Assembly (NCBI RefSeq): GCF_009729075.1
Contig: NZ_VTGY01000011.1
Location: 310,001 to 374,000 of the forward strand
Reading direction: 5' to 3'
Source: Mycolicibacterium sp. CBMA 226
Lineage (GTDB): Bacteria; Actinomycetota; Actinomycetes; Mycobacteriales; Mycobacteriaceae
Length of the DNA stretch: 64,000 nt
Shown here: piece by piece, positions 8,118 to 17,617 of the stretch
How the letters are laid out: every line of letters begins with the position of its first letter
How positions within the stretch are numbered: position 1 is the stretch's first letter
The notes under the pieces: generated by a model
Databases searched by the model: none
What the model saw: the letters and a program-made list of their open reading frames with translations, nothing else
Told to the model about the DNA's origin: nothing
Made by a program: the position numbers and the translations under genes

Positions 8118-9164
8118 AGAACCAGGCTCCCAAAAGTCAATCCGCTTCCCGAAGACAGGGCAAGAATCCGCCAGCTCCGCCGGGTGGTGGTGCTTGAGGA
8201 AATTTAGAGCTGCAATTATCTGATACTGATTATTGAAGCTTAAGAAGGCTTCAACCAGATATTGCTCGTTCCAGAAGCGAACGTCTCGACTTAGCCAAGT
8301 CGGCCAGTAATCCTTCGGCGTACGGATGTCGTGGATATGTACGAACACGCCGGACTGTAATATTGGGAGTATCTCCAAATACTCGAACAGGACGTCACCC
8401 TGCGGCCGGATCATATGTGATGAATCGATGAACAAGATATCGTCCGCCTCAAGTTCAGCGAAAACGGGCAGGTCGACAAGCTCCACGGGAGTGCGAATGA
8501 GTTCGACGTCTAATTCCTTCAACCATGCATTCTCATAGGGCTCGATACAGATGTGCCTACATGTGTATTTCGTATCATCTACCTGATTGGCTGCTATGGC
8601 ATTTCGCGCGATGAGAGTGGAATGGCCGCTTCCAATTTCGATGATTCGCCTCGGTTTGGCATGGCGAATTATGCTATAAAAGACCTCCGCATCGCCCGGC
8701 CCGAATGCATTATTGTCGTAATAGAAACCTAATTCGGATTCGCGATTCATCGGAAACGTGACTAACTCATCCTGAAATGAGAAATTCTTTAGAAGCTCAA
8801 GCTGCCCATGGGCGTTTAGGTCCACCGCTGGAAGTTCCCGGTCCTCTTCCAATGGGCGACGCAGCGTATTCGTCTCAAAAAGGGGCTCGTAGTAGTGATT
8901 GCGTATCGGATACACTCCCAAGGCCCTGAACAGTCGGCGTGTTCGCGGCAGGCGACTAATTCCGAGACGGCGCACGAACTTCAGTGCCAGGCCGGCCGCA
9001 AAGGCGATTGGCAAGACGGCGATGTCGATCAGCGGCGCCAACAACTCCACAAGCTTGCGCACGTTGCCCCTTCCTGCGGATGAGCTGAGGTTTTCCAGCC
9101 GGTATGGCGTCGGAAATCCGTTGTAGCCTATATCTATTTCGCGGCGACCACCCAGTTTTTGCAT
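8097..9164 (-). CDS. Class I SAM-dependent methyltransferase (Methyltransf_24-like)
   Basis: 355 aa. A hydrophobic stretch near residues 45-65 (LAPLIDIAVLPIAFAAGLAL) suggests membrane association. The SAM site is IIEIGSGHSTLIARNAI (about residues 173-190), followed by CIEPYENAWL and DILFIDSSH, the acidic and post-IV motifs seen in FkbM/Methyltransf_24-like O-methyltransferases. Such enzymes methylate sugar hydroxyls, and methylation at a terminal sugar can also stop chain growth. One 60-base line inside it (8221-8280) has only 24 G or C, the lowest I counted. It runs opposite to the GT4 gene and overlaps it at the 3' end. Substrate unknown; an exopolysaccharide sugar is likely from context. 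Confidence 0.8.
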   Translation of the reverse strand: MQKLGGRREIDIGYNGFPTPYRLENLSSSAGRGNVRKLVELLAPLIDIAVLPIAFAAGLALKFVRRLGISRLPRTRRLFRALGVYPIRNHYYEPLFETNTLRRPLEEDRELPAVDLNAHGQLELLKNFSFQDELVTFPMNRESELGFYYDNNAFGPGDAEVFYSIIRHAKPRRIIEIGSGHSTLIARNAIAANQVDDTKYTCRHICIEPYENAWLKELDVELIRTPVELVDLPVFAELEADDILFIDSSHMIRPQGDVLFEYLEILPILQSGVFVHIHDIRTPKDYWPTWLSRDVRFWNEQYLVEAFLSFNNQYQIIAALNFLKHHHPAELADSCPVFGKRIDFWEPGSLWLRRV

Positions 9165-9357
9165 TACCTGCGCCGCGCGAAGGCCACTGCCTGACCCACG
9201 TTATTAGTGCATAAATTCGCGTCCCGGCACGGGCAGCACTGGTCGCAGAAGAGCGCAACAGGAGGCTTCGGCTCAGGTGACATAAGTCATGGGCCGGTCC
9301 GCGGCTAGTACGCAAATGTTGATCACGGCAACACAAAACAGCGGCCTCGGCCCTACA

Positions 9358-9374
9358 GGTCGGACAAGCCGACC
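9358..9374 (-). terminator. Small hairpin after the zinc-ribbon methyltransferase
   Basis: GGTCGG (9358-9363) and CCGACC (9369-9374) are perfect 6-bp arms around a 5-base loop, about 20 bases past the stop of the leftward gene ending at 9394. No U tract follows, so termination is only plausible. Confidence 0.35.
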
Positions 9375-9393
9375 CATCATTGAACCAATCTGC

Positions 9394-10344
9394 TCATGCG
9401 CAGGTTAGTTCGACGGCCAGGTACGGGGCCAGTGGTGTTGCCCCGAGCCAGCCAGGAAGATGATTCAGGTAAAGGCGCGCCGCCGGAACCAACCATCCAG
9501 CTCGCGCTGCACCCACGTGTGCAAATTCGAAGTAGTTCGCCATGTTGAGAGACCGAATTTTGCACGCACCGGCGGTGCGGGCCATTCGGCGGACCTCCGC
9601 GAATGACATCAGTGGGTGCGGCCCCCATGTTGCGTGCGGGTAAAGATGAGCGCGCTCGTAGAGCCGGTGACCAAAAGCGGTTGCCGACCAATCAAAGGGG
9701 GTGGTTGACCAATCATGAGCAGGATCGACGGGGAATAGCTTATTTGGCGCGACGATTATCGCTCGTCCGCCTGGTCTCAGGACACGCATCATCTCGCTGA
9801 TGTAACGCATGCGATCAGACATTCGCGCCGCTGGCGGGTCAGGTTCGCCGATGTGCTCAATTACGCCGATAGACCAGACCAGGTCGAACATGTTGGACTC
9901 GAACGGGAGATCCAGCGCAGATCCGGCCACAACGCGCCCAGGATCGACGCCAGCGGATTGCCAGCCCGAAAGGTTGCTCGGAAGGTCGACGCCCCAAACG
10001 TCGATGGTCGGAAATAGCTCGACGATCACCTTTCCGATGGATCCCGTTCCGCAGCCGATGTCTAGAGCGTTTCGGTCGTCCTGTCGCAGCTGGCGTGCCA
10101 GCCAGCGCTCGGCGCGCTCAGCTCCGCGATCTATCTGGTCTGCCAAATAGTCGTCGGACGGAACAATCGCAATTGTTGAAGAACGTGGCATCAAATTGAG
10201 ATAGCCGCCGTCCAGAACCGGGTACGTGGCCGAGCAGGACTGACAGTCTGCCCCGGCCTCGTGGTGATCAAGGCTGCCGTGGCATTCCGGGCACACTATT
10301 GGGCTCACGAGCGGCAGCCTTTCGGCCGTACTTTCAAAGCTCAT
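9394..10344 (-). CDS. SAM-dependent methyltransferase with N-terminal zinc ribbon
   Basis: 316 aa. Residues 18-38 hold CPECHGSLDHHEAGADCQSC, a four-cysteine Trm112-like zinc ribbon. The catalytic domain follows with ALDIGCGTGSIGKVIVELF (motif I), VWGVDLPSN, and FDLVWSIGVIEHIGEPDP (motif IV of Methyltransf_11). The combination is common among methyltransferases of polysaccharide and glycolipid clusters. ATG at 10344 is the natural start. It is separated by 230 bp from the next leftward gene and may have its own promoter. The acceptor is probably a sugar of the cluster's glycan, by context only. Confidence 0.82.
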   Translation of the reverse strand: MSFESTAERLPLVSPIVCPECHGSLDHHEAGADCQSCSATYPVLDGGYLNLMPRSSTIAIVPSDDYLADQIDRGAERAERWLARQLRQDDRNALDIGCGTGSIGKVIVELFPTIDVWGVDLPSNLSGWQSAGVDPGRVVAGSALDLPFESNMFDLVWSIGVIEHIGEPDPPAARMSDRMRYISEMMRVLRPGGRAIIVAPNKLFPVDPAHDWSTTPFDWSATAFGHRLYERAHLYPHATWGPHPLMSFAEVRRMARTAGACKIRSLNMANYFEFAHVGAARAGWLVPAARLYLNHLPGWLGATPLAPYLAVELTCA

Positions 10345-11124
10345 TGCCGAAGTATGTCACGCACATCTCCTCTGGACCGCCTGTTCGTATGTCTGAATCG
10401 CCTTGGAAGTCCCGGAGAGTCTCCTGACCTTAGACACGAGAATGCGCGTGTGTCCATGTCACTATTAGGCGGGCACGGCCCTGTCAGTCCTTGCTAAAGC
10501 CCGAAGGCAGGACGCTGCCGCGGTGCGGACAGTTCGGACGTGGGATACCAAGCAGGACAAGGTGTTGCGTGTAGGGCGTCGGCTCGCCTACGGGGTGCAG
10601 CCCGCGCGCGAGGCGGATGCCGGCGCGAGAGGTGCGCGCCGCGCGACGAGATCGTATTGCTGCTATACAGCAGAGGGGATTGGCGGACGACGATGTGGAA
10701 TTCCACTTCGACGGCGTACACGGCGAACCCCGTCCAATGAGGCCCGCTCCTGGCTCAGCGGGAAGGGTGATCGGCGAGATGGCCGACCAGATGTTGGAGG
10801 CGCTGTACCCGGTGGTGTTCATCGATGCGACCTACGTGAAGCTCCGTAGATCGGCTGACCATCACCCCGCGATCTCATTATGCCTCAGGGGTTTTCACGG
10901 AGCGGTGAGGTGGTTTGCAGTTACCAGTTGGTGTGTGCAGTCGGGTGCCGGAGCAATGCGTCACCGAACAGGAGTGCGCTAGAACGTCAACTCACGCAGC
11001 ACAAAACGTTGCAGCTCAACGAGCAGAGCGTCAACGTGAAGTGCCCCGATGGTTGACCCGTTGAGGAGATTCATCGCTACGGTTAATTTTGGGGTGACGG
11101 ACCTTTCAGTTGTGGTCTACTGGC
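10345..11124. other. Non-coding interval with a decayed insertion sequence
   Basis: A 780-bp gap between divergently transcribed methyltransferase genes. It contains one recognisable transposase fragment (see the entry at 10740-10870) and otherwise frames with no motif. No terminal inverted repeats or target duplication were found by eye, so only scar sequence seems to remain. Confidence 0.6.
10740..10870 (+). pseudogene. IS256-family (mutator) transposase remnant
   Basis: In one frame the sequence reads GRVIGEMADQMLEALYPVVFIDATYVKLR. The block YPVVFIDAxxVKxR with an upstream V-x-EM is the first catalytic-Asp region of IS256-family transposases (IS1081-like elements are typical in mycobacteria). 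Both sides lose similarity at once: the expected several hundred residues before and after are missing, and the frame soon stops. It is therefore a dead fragment. It marks a past insertion inside the polysaccharide cluster. Confidence 0.6.
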
Positions 11125-12099
11125 ATGGTGTCGATGACTCCACAGGCGTTGCTACTCAGTTGCCCAGCATGTGGTGGGCATGCTGCTCACGCTTGGACTG
11201 CGCCCGCCGGAGAAGAGGGCCTCAATGGTTTCGGCGTCGCAATCTGTTCGACGTGCGGCACGGGGGTAACTGAAGGCGAATTTCCCGTCGACGAAGAGCT
11301 CTACGAAAAAGGTGCTTACGCCCCGGAACGGGCGCGCGGAGCGGGCATGGCTGCGCCAATTCTTCGGCTGTTCGATCGACGTCGACTGCAGTTCATCAGT
11401 ACGCGGTTCAAAGCTCCCGCACGACTGATCGATGCAGGCTGCGGGCGTGGGCGTTTTGTCGCGGCAGCAGCGGAGGCTGGGTTCGATGCCACAGGTGTCG
11501 AACCCAGCGAGCGCGGCTCGATCGGGGCTCGCGATATGTACGGCATCGAACTCATAAAGGCCGAAATCGAAACGGCACCTGTCGATCCCGAGTCGTGTGA
11601 CGTAGTCACACTGTGGCACGTTCTTGAGCATGTTTGCGACCCTGGCCAGACCGTCGACGTGCTGAAGAACTGGCTTAGGCCTGGAGGCGGACTCCTCGTC
11701 GGGGTCCCAAACTTCGACAGCGTGCAGGCACGGGTGGCCCGCACTCGCTGGTATCACCTGGACTTACCGCGGCACCGGACCCACTTCACCGAGAATGGGC
11801 TCCACACTCTCCTCACCCGTCACGGGCTCATTGTTGTGCAGTCCGATCATCAGATGATGGAGCACAACTGGTTCGGCATGTGGCAGACGGTGGTTAGCCG
11901 ATTCACCAGTCGGCCTAGCTATTTGTTCCATCTCCTCAAGCGAAATGCACCTGCCAAGTCCCTCGACTTGGTCATATCGTTGTTGGCATTGCCGTTCATT
12001 CCGCTCGCGATCCTCGCCGAAATCGTTTGTGGGGCGCGCCGCTCCGGAGGATCGATCGCGGTGTTGGCGATCAAACCCAGGTCAGCGACTGACGATTGA
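11125..12099 (+). CDS. Zinc-ribbon SAM-dependent methyltransferase
   Basis: About 324 aa. CPACGG ... CSTCG in the first 45 residues forms a zinc ribbon; RLIDAGCGRGRFVAAAAEAGF, VTGVEPS-like and DVVTLWHVLEHVCDP follow as SAM-binding motif I, II and post-motif segments of a Methyltransf_23 domain, and a hydrophobic C-terminal segment (LVISLLALPFIPLAILAEIV) may attach it to the membrane. This layout is common in sugar C- or O-methyltransferases. I place the start at the ATG 11125; 11134 is an alternative, and no clear ribosome binding site distinguishes them. It is a monocistronic rightward gene flanked by the transposase scar and a hairpin. Confidence 0.82.
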   Translation: MVSMTPQALLLSCPACGGHAAHAWTAPAGEEGLNGFGVAICSTCGTGVTEGEFPVDEELYEKGAYAPERARGAGMAAPILRLFDRRRLQFISTRFKAPARLIDAGCGRGRFVAAAAEAGFDATGVEPSERGSIGARDMYGIELIKAEIETAPVDPESCDVVTLWHVLEHVCDPGQTVDVLKNWLRPGGGLLVGVPNFDSVQARVARTRWYHLDLPRHRTHFTENGLHTLLTRHGLIVVQSDHQMMEHNWFGMWQTVVSRFTSRPSYLFHLLKRNAPAKSLDLVISLLALPFIPLAILAEIVCGARRSGGSIAVLAIKPRSATDD

Positions 12100-12101
12100 A
12101 T

Positions 12102-12122
12102 CGGTTTCTCAGGCGGAAACCG
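12102..12122 (+). terminator. Hairpin directly after the methyltransferase stop
   Basis: CGGTTTC (12102-12108) pairs perfectly with GAAACCG (12116-12122) around a 7-base loop, beginning three bases after the stop codon. It lies between two convergent genes and could serve either strand. No T run follows. Confidence 0.45.
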
Positions 12123-12265
12123 CGACTGGGAAGAACGTCGAAATACGGCCGAATCAGGTTCAACGGGTCTACCCCTCTTTGTCTTGCATTCGGATGCGGG
12201 CTGATTCTGGGAGGCCGGTTCGTCACGGACTTGGCTCATTGATCGGTTGGCGCAAGAGTCTCAGG

Positions 12266-14470
12266 TCACGCGAGTGGAATGCCCGCGGCAGCAAGACTTT
12301 CGGCGACAGCAGGGGCTATCTTGCTGGCGTACGGAGGTGCCATGTGCGTCGCATCGACTCGCGCAGGCGTCGTGCCTACGAAGCTCGGGCAGCGCTGACT
12401 CTGGCTGCAGAACCAAGGCCGCGAGTCAACCCACACCCCACCTAGTGACATGGCTAGTTTCTGTTCTGACTCAGCTCTCGAATACCAAATCGGCTGGATT
12501 CTAGTGACGCAGCTAGCTGGTTTGCTTGATACCTTGCTGAAACAGTCTTTAATGGATAAGTGTCCCGCGGGGGGCGCCAGCAAAACGATCTTCTTTGTGC
12601 TGTCCTTGAACCGGCCGATGATACGGTTGAGCGAATCCGACCACTCCTGGTTGGTCATGTCTTGTGATGCGCCGACGATTCGGTCCTCGAGGTACGAATT
12701 GGAGATGATCACTGCGTCTGGTTTGACGCTGTTGATGACGTCAACGGCCGAGTCTTTTCGTCCGGGACAGTCTGGAAGCACGCTTATTCTGGCTAGCGCA
12801 TCCTGAGTGAAGGCGCAGGTTTGCATAGTCTCATTGATGACCTGCAAACGACCATTCGACTTCAACGCAAGTTCGCGGAAAATCTCCGCGTACCCGGACC
12901 CCACAGAGTCCCCGACGACAACGAATTTCACTGGGGCAGAGGTTGACCCGTAGTTACAGAATTCAGGTGGCGCTATCTTGCTGCCGGTGCATTTCGCCAC
13001 TTCGGGAGTTATGGCGTGATTCTCTTCCCCGCCCACAAACAGCGATTCCATCGGTGGATCCAAAACAGGCCATTCGGTGGCTTTCAACGCTTCCGTAACC
13101 TCGCTTTGTAGGGCCGTGCCGACTGGGCCCAGAGACATAGCCGGAAGTGCGACGTTCACTAGGTCGCTGCCGTCCCGGGACGTGTCCGATGCCGCGTCGC
13201 TAAAATTGTGAGCGCGTGCCGGTGGCGGCGGTTGGGCCAACCAGGCGACGCCGGCTACAGCCAGAAGGGTTGCCGCAGCGAGTGAAGCGTACTGGGTTGA
13301 CTTTGCCGGTGAATACTTCTGCTTGCGTATCGCCGTGACAAATGCCCGGGCTTTATCGGGATTGGCGCGGCGCAGCGGGTTCTCGACTAGGTGGTATGAG
13401 GCGATTGACAGGCCGAAAGATAGCGCCACTGCGGTCACGTAGAACGAGTTGTTCACATCCATGACCGCGCCGAGAAGGACGATCACTGGCCAGTGGATCA
13501 AATACAATGAGTACGAAATGTCTCCGATATAGCCGGCCGCTGGGCTGCGTAAGAATGCCTGATACTCCGGTTCCTGCCCTACTCCTGCAACTATCACCAA
13601 TGCTGCGCCGACGACGGGCAGCAGCGCCCAGGGTGCCGGGAAGCCAGGCATGTCATCTCTGATGAATACTAAGCTGACGCCAATGAGGAGCAGACCGGCC
13701 CATGACAAGATCGGCCTCACCTTTAGAGGAACTTGTGCGAGCAAACCGACGGCCGTTGCCAGGAGCGCACCAATCCCTAATTCCCATATCCGCGCAAAAG
13801 TATTGAAGTACGCGGAGAGCGGTGATTCCGCTGTCTCCCACAGAGCCCACATCAGTGACGTCGCGACGATCGCGGCCATTACCGCCCCGGCAACGGTGCT
13901 CCGCCGTGAAGGCGACCAGTTATTGCGAATGATGGCGAAGCTGATGATAAGGATCAGTGCGGGCCACACGAAATAGAACTGCTCTTCGATGGACAGCGAC
14001 CAGTAGTGCTGGATAGGCGAGACCGTCGCCGCCGCGGCTTGAAAATAGTTGGTACCGATGCTAAGGAAGTGCCAGTTAGCGCAAAATATGGCCGCCCATA
14101 GGGCATCGATTCCGATCTGATGAGACCGAAATGGCAGAAATACCAATGTCGAGGCGAGGTATGTGAGGAGCAGCACGACGGTGGCGGCAGGGACGATCCG
14201 GCGAACACGGTTCCAATAGAATTGTCTGAACGACACGCGCCCGGCAGCCTCAGCGCTGCGCAGCAGGTTCCCGGTAATAAGGAAACCGGAAATCACGAAG
14301 AATACATCGACACCCACAAATCCGCCTGAAGGCCACTGCCACAGGTGGTTGGCAAACACGCTGAGCACGGCAACCATCCGCAGGCCCTGGATGTCGAGGC
14401 GCAGGTGCTTTCGTTCTGCTTCTCTGCGGCGCTTTCGCGCTTTGCGCCTGTATCGCGCGGACAAGCTCAT
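12266..14470 (-). CDS. Acyltransferase-3 / SGNH hydrolase fusion (OafA-like O-acyltransferase)
   Basis: 734 aa. After a basic N-terminus, LDIQGLRMVAVLSVFANHLWQWPSGGFVGVDVFFVISGFLITG is the acyltransferase-3 signature (residues about 24-68), followed by roughly ten membrane helices to about residue 400. The C-terminal half is an extracytoplasmic SGNH domain: FVVVGDSVGSGYAEI carries the block I serine and DATHMAPPYA near the end carries the Asp-x-x-His pair. This architecture O-acetylates surface glycans and peptidoglycan. The ATG overlaps the stop of the upstream polymerase gene (ATGA), so the two are translationally coupled. It likely acylates the cluster's polysaccharide at the outer face of the membrane. 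Confidence 0.88.
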   Translation of the reverse strand: MSLSARYRRKARKRRREAERKHLRLDIQGLRMVAVLSVFANHLWQWPSGGFVGVDVFFVISGFLITGNLLRSAEAAGRVSFRQFYWNRVRRIVPAATVVLLLTYLASTLVFLPFRSHQIGIDALWAAIFCANWHFLSIGTNYFQAAAATVSPIQHYWSLSIEEQFYFVWPALILIISFAIIRNNWSPSRRSTVAGAVMAAIVATSLMWALWETAESPLSAYFNTFARIWELGIGALLATAVGLLAQVPLKVRPILSWAGLLLIGVSLVFIRDDMPGFPAPWALLPVVGAALVIVAGVGQEPEYQAFLRSPAAGYIGDISYSLYLIHWPVIVLLGAVMDVNNSFYVTAVALSFGLSIASYHLVENPLRRANPDKARAFVTAIRKQKYSPAKSTQYASLAAATLLAVAGVAWLAQPPPPARAHNFSDAASDTSRDGSDLVNVALPAMSLGPVGTALQSEVTEALKATEWPVLDPPMESLFVGGEENHAITPEVAKCTGSKIAPPEFCNYGSTSAPVKFVVVGDSVGSGYAEIFRELALKSNGRLQVINETMQTCAFTQDALARISVLPDCPGRKDSAVDVINSVKPDAVIISNSYLEDRIVGASQDMTNQEWSDSLNRIIGRFKDSTKKIVLLAPPAGHLSIKDCFSKVSSKPASCVTRIQPIWYSRAESEQKLAMSLGGVWVDSRPWFCSQSQRCPSFVGTTPARVDATHMAPPYASKIAPAVAESLAAAGIPLA

Positions 14471-15756
14471 TGGCGGCTTCCATATCGGTAGGCGGCGTTG
14501 GCGTGGGTTGCCTGCACTATGGATATCGAGTCTCCTCGTATATCAACGTGCCCGGACGCCTCTTGAGGCTTCGTCTCCTCAGTCTTTGTGGTCTTTGTGA
14601 ACTGCACCGCCAAGCCGGCAAAGATGAAGATCAGACTTTCGTACTGGGTGAGGAGTGCGACGGTCAAAAATAACGGTATTTGGCCTGCTAATGCGATCTC
14701 TGGAGCAGACGCACGGCCGGCCGCGACGCGCATGACAACAACAAGTAGTGGAAAAACGATAATTCCGGTAATTATCCACCCCCAATTGACGCCGATGTAT
14801 AGCAGTGCACTGTCAATCGAGTCAGTCAGCGCGGTGCCATTGAAGAAATCTGGTGATCGGCCGAACCACTGAATCTTGGGCAGATAGAGCTCGTACAAAT
14901 AGCTACGGAAGTAGGCGCTACCCTGTTCCTCTGTCGAAGCGCCCGCTGCCCATTCCTGAAACACTGGCAAAACTTGAGGTCCGATCAAAAGTGCTGTGGC
15001 TGCCGCAATGAGCATCGCCAGGATCCGATTAGCAAGCTCCCTGGCGGTGTATGCAATGGTCAGGCCGCCTGTGAGGGCGGCGGCCAACAGCGCGCTTCGG
15101 CTTCCACTGGTGATAATGCCGGCACCGACCGCCACGAACATCGTGACCTTCCATGCATTTCGAAATGTTGCACGAGCAATCAGCGGTATTGAGAGCGATA
15201 GGGAGCCGCCAAGCGCGATTGCGTGTCCGAATGCCCATGTGCTGCGATCACTTCCGGCGCGCGTCTGTATTTGGTGCCAAGTCTGGAACTCAATGGATTT
15301 TGCGTTCCAACCGACTGACCAGTTGACGAATGGATGCCAGGAAAAGAAGAACTCAATCACTGCCAAACCGCCGACGATCGCGAGTATTATGCTGATCGCA
15401 TCAATCGTGAATCGGATCCCCGCGGCGGGCGCCAGTATTCGGATCGCAAAATATGGAATGAGCCACCGGACGACCATTTCTGCGAGCATCCCCTGATTTA
15501 CGCTATCAACCGCAAGGGCTGCCACGCTCATAATTAGTATGAGGTAGCCGTCAAAGATTTTGAACTCGATGCGATGGCCACCGATAGCGACGGTAATGAT
15601 CATCAACAATGCCACGACACAATGGATCGGTATTGTGGCAATGAACCGGATGCTAATCCAAATCGGCACCATTGCGATGGACAGCAGCCATACCAGGAGA
15701 GCCAGCTGCGGCCCAGTTATGGACCTAGGCGAACGTGTGTGCATTCGGCTGTGCAC
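14467..15756 (-). CDS. O-antigen polymerase/ligase-like membrane protein (Wzy candidate)
   Basis: 429 aa with about ten or eleven hydrophobic helices and a large loop around residues 150-190 (SWHPFVNWSVGWNAKSIEF), and the segment SGSRSALLAAALTGGL that matches the conserved small-residue/Arg motif of Wzy_C (O-antigen ligase) proteins. Such proteins polymerise lipid-linked repeats on the outer side of the membrane. Two starts are possible (15756 or 15744). It overlaps the preceding glycosyltransferase gene by about 30 bp and the O-acyltransferase by 4 bp, so these three form one translational block. Family members have low sequence identity, so the Wzy label rests on topology, this motif and context with Wzx and Wzc-like proteins. 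Confidence 0.78.
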   Translation of the reverse strand: MHSRMHTRSPRSITGPQLALLVWLLSIAMVPIWISIRFIATIPIHCVVALLMIITVAIGGHRIEFKIFDGYLILIMSVAALAVDSVNQGMLAEMVVRWLIPYFAIRILAPAAGIRFTIDAISIILAIVGGLAVIEFFFSWHPFVNWSVGWNAKSIEFQTWHQIQTRAGSDRSTWAFGHAIALGGSLSLSIPLIARATFRNAWKVTMFVAVGAGIITSGSRSALLAAALTGGLTIAYTARELANRILAMLIAAATALLIGPQVLPVFQEWAAGASTEEQGSAYFRSYLYELYLPKIQWFGRSPDFFNGTALTDSIDSALLYIGVNWGWIITGIIVFPLLVVVMRVAAGRASAPEIALAGQIPLFLTVALLTQYESLIFIFAGLAVQFTKTTKTEETKPQEASGHVDIRGDSISIVQATHANAAYRYGSRQ

Positions 15757-16693
15757 TCCTGTCGTATTGTCGCAGCCCGTCCCACGCTCCGCGGACAGCT
15801 GAACGAATTTTCAGAAGCCGCTCCTCACGCTCGAGCGCTGCCATGGCGATCAAACGGACAGATTCGATTCCTCCGCTACCTGCTAAAAGTCGCCTTCTGG
15901 GAACCCCGGTGTCACGCGCGAATACGAATCGGTTGCGAGCGGACCAGTAGTAGGTAGTAGTCGATATGGACTGCCGCGCGTGGCCGCCGGACGCTGCGCC
16001 GCCCGCGTGCCACAGGCGTGCGGTGGGCACCACGCCTAGACGTAGGCCCAGCTGGTGAGCTTTCCATGACAGGTACGTGTCTTCCCAATAGAGGAAGTAG
16101 CGATCTGGGAACCCCCCAAGATCGCGAAATGTCGACGCGCGTAGCATTGGTGCCGCTCCCGTGATGAAATCGGTTTCGAACACGTCCCTCCTGGCGCCAG
16201 ACAGCGGCGATTTATAATCTAGATGCTGCACTCGGATAGATTCTCGGTCTATGGAGCCGCCGCAGTACCAGATCCAGGTATTCGGATAATCGCCGCTGAA
16301 TATTAGCGGCGAGATAATCGAGAATTCGCCCGCGTCTAATTCGCTTTCAAGGCGCTCCAGGCAACCGGAATCAAGCCGGGTATCGGGATTCAGTAGCCAT
16401 AGGATGTCCGTCGACTCAATGTCATCTCGGCTGGCAAGCAGATTCATTCCTGCACCGAATCCAATGTTTTCATTGCTTGCTTGAATTGTTGCGAACTCGA
16501 TATCCCGCACGTTGGAGCGAAGTACTTCCAAATTCGATTCCGTTGATGAATTATCAAGAATGTGAACGACCAATCGGCGCCCGGCAGGTGTTCTGCAGGG
16601 CATGTCTCGAACCAAGGCGGATGTAAGTTCGGGTGTGTTGAAGTGCACGATGAGTGTGTGCAAGGTGCCGGCCGATGTGCTGCTCAGATTCAT
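15725..16693 (-). CDS. Glycosyltransferase, GT2 family (rhamnosyltransferase WbbL-like)
   Basis: About 322 aa. LHTLIVHFNTPELTSALV and VHILDNSSTESN open the GT-A fold, and ILWLLNPDTRLDSGCL carries the metal-binding NPD motif. RYFLYWEDTYLSWKAHQLG matches the catalytic-base ED region of GT2 rhamnosyltransferases such as WbbL. An upstream GTG at 16714 is in frame, but GGGAAAGG lies just before the ATG at 16693, which I prefer. A dTDP-L-rhamnose donor is reasonable because rmlA, rmlB and rmlCD are in the same window; this is inference. The gene sits in the leftward block behind the lipoprotein (34-bp gap) and before the polymerase (overlap). Confidence 0.85.
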   Translation of the reverse strand: MNLSSTSAGTLHTLIVHFNTPELTSALVRDMPCRTPAGRRLVVHILDNSSTESNLEVLRSNVRDIEFATIQASNENIGFGAGMNLLASRDDIESTDILWLLNPDTRLDSGCLERLESELDAGEFSIISPLIFSGDYPNTWIWYCGGSIDRESIRVQHLDYKSPLSGARRDVFETDFITGAAPMLRASTFRDLGGFPDRYFLYWEDTYLSWKAHQLGLRLGVVPTARLWHAGGAASGGHARQSISTTTYYWSARNRFVFARDTGVPRRRLLAGSGGIESVRLIAMAALEREERLLKIRSAVRGAWDGLRQYDRSAQPNAHTFA

Positions 16694-16727
16694 ATTTCGC
16701 GTCGCCTTTCCCACCGCCGGTGCTTTC

Positions 16728-17585
16728 TCAATGCCCTATGTCGGGCGTGGGTGTCGCATTCGGCACTGTAGGCTGACCATCCTCAAGAGCCCACACTTTA
16801 TCGAAGTCAAAGACCTCCCCCGCAGGCGTTCGAGTGGGGTACTCGCGCCAAAATCCGAACGAGCCGGGCGGGATTGGTACAGCGAGAGGTTTCGATATGG
16901 AAAGCCCGGGTCCTGTGACGCTCATATGGTCACCCGTACAGCTAAGAACGAATCTATAGGCATGGTCGCGCTCCAAAGGCGGGGCAAAGCCACCGGTTGC
17001 AACCGTCTTGAGTTTGCCATTCGCCAGCCGGCTCTTTACTTGCCATGAAATTCGATCAGCTACAAATAGCACAACCCCATCTGCGATATTGCTGTCCCCA
17101 GCCATTCCGATAGCCATCGACGTTTCTCCGATGGAATTGTCGCGATGACGAAACTGTCCCTCGGCTCCGACCGTGCGTACTGCAGCGCGAAACTGACGTA
17201 CTGCCATCACGTCGCTTCTTCCGTCGTAGGTGAAGTGACCGTCTGTAACGTATCCGTCGGTCGCAGGAGGAAGTGGTGAGTCGCCTATCGGTGCTCCTCG
17301 TAGGACCCATCCATTATCGAGTCCACTCGTGATGTCTGTCCGATCGAAATCGTCAATGAACGATGCCTCGATGGGTATGGAGGCCGAGGCTGTAGGGCCA
17401 GAATTCACGTTTTGGCTGGTGGGTGTTTGTACGGGCACTTGTCGTGATTCATACTGCGGAGGTTTAGAAGTGCATGCGGTTAGCACTAACAGAACGCCGG
17501 TCAGACACCAGCCTTTCTTGATCGAGGAGCTTGCGTACCGCCACTTGCAGTCGCGAGGTGATGGGCGAATGTTCCGGAGATTCAT
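16728..17585 (-). CDS. Secreted lipoprotein with a concanavalin-like domain
   Basis: 285 aa. The N-terminus is long and basic, then WCLTGVLLVLTACTS gives a lipobox (LTAC) at about residue 38, so the mature protein should be lipid-anchored outside the cytoplasmic membrane. After a Ser/Thr/Pro linker, ASFIDDFDRTDITSGLDNGWVL begins a beta-rich domain with the DDFDRxD...GLDNGW pattern seen at the start of concanavalin-A/lectin-like jelly rolls that bind or cut polysaccharides. No catalytic residues can be named. It lies 32 bp after the Wzz/BY-kinase gene in the same direction, so it probably belongs to the export machinery or modifies the polymer at the surface. A shorter start inside the n-region is possible. 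Confidence 0.75.
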   Translation of the reverse strand: MNLRNIRPSPRDCKWRYASSSIKKGWCLTGVLLVLTACTSKPPQYESRQVPVQTPTSQNVNSGPTASASIPIEASFIDDFDRTDITSGLDNGWVLRGAPIGDSPLPPATDGYVTDGHFTYDGRSDVMAVRQFRAAVRTVGAEGQFRHRDNSIGETSMAIGMAGDSNIADGVVLFVADRISWQVKSRLANGKLKTVATGGFAPPLERDHAYRFVLSCTGDHMSVTGPGLSISKPLAVPIPPGSFGFWREYPTRTPAGEVFDFDKVWALEDGQPTVPNATPTPDIGH

Positions 17586-17617
17586 AGCTTCGCTGCGCTC
17601 TACGTCGTGCTTGGATG

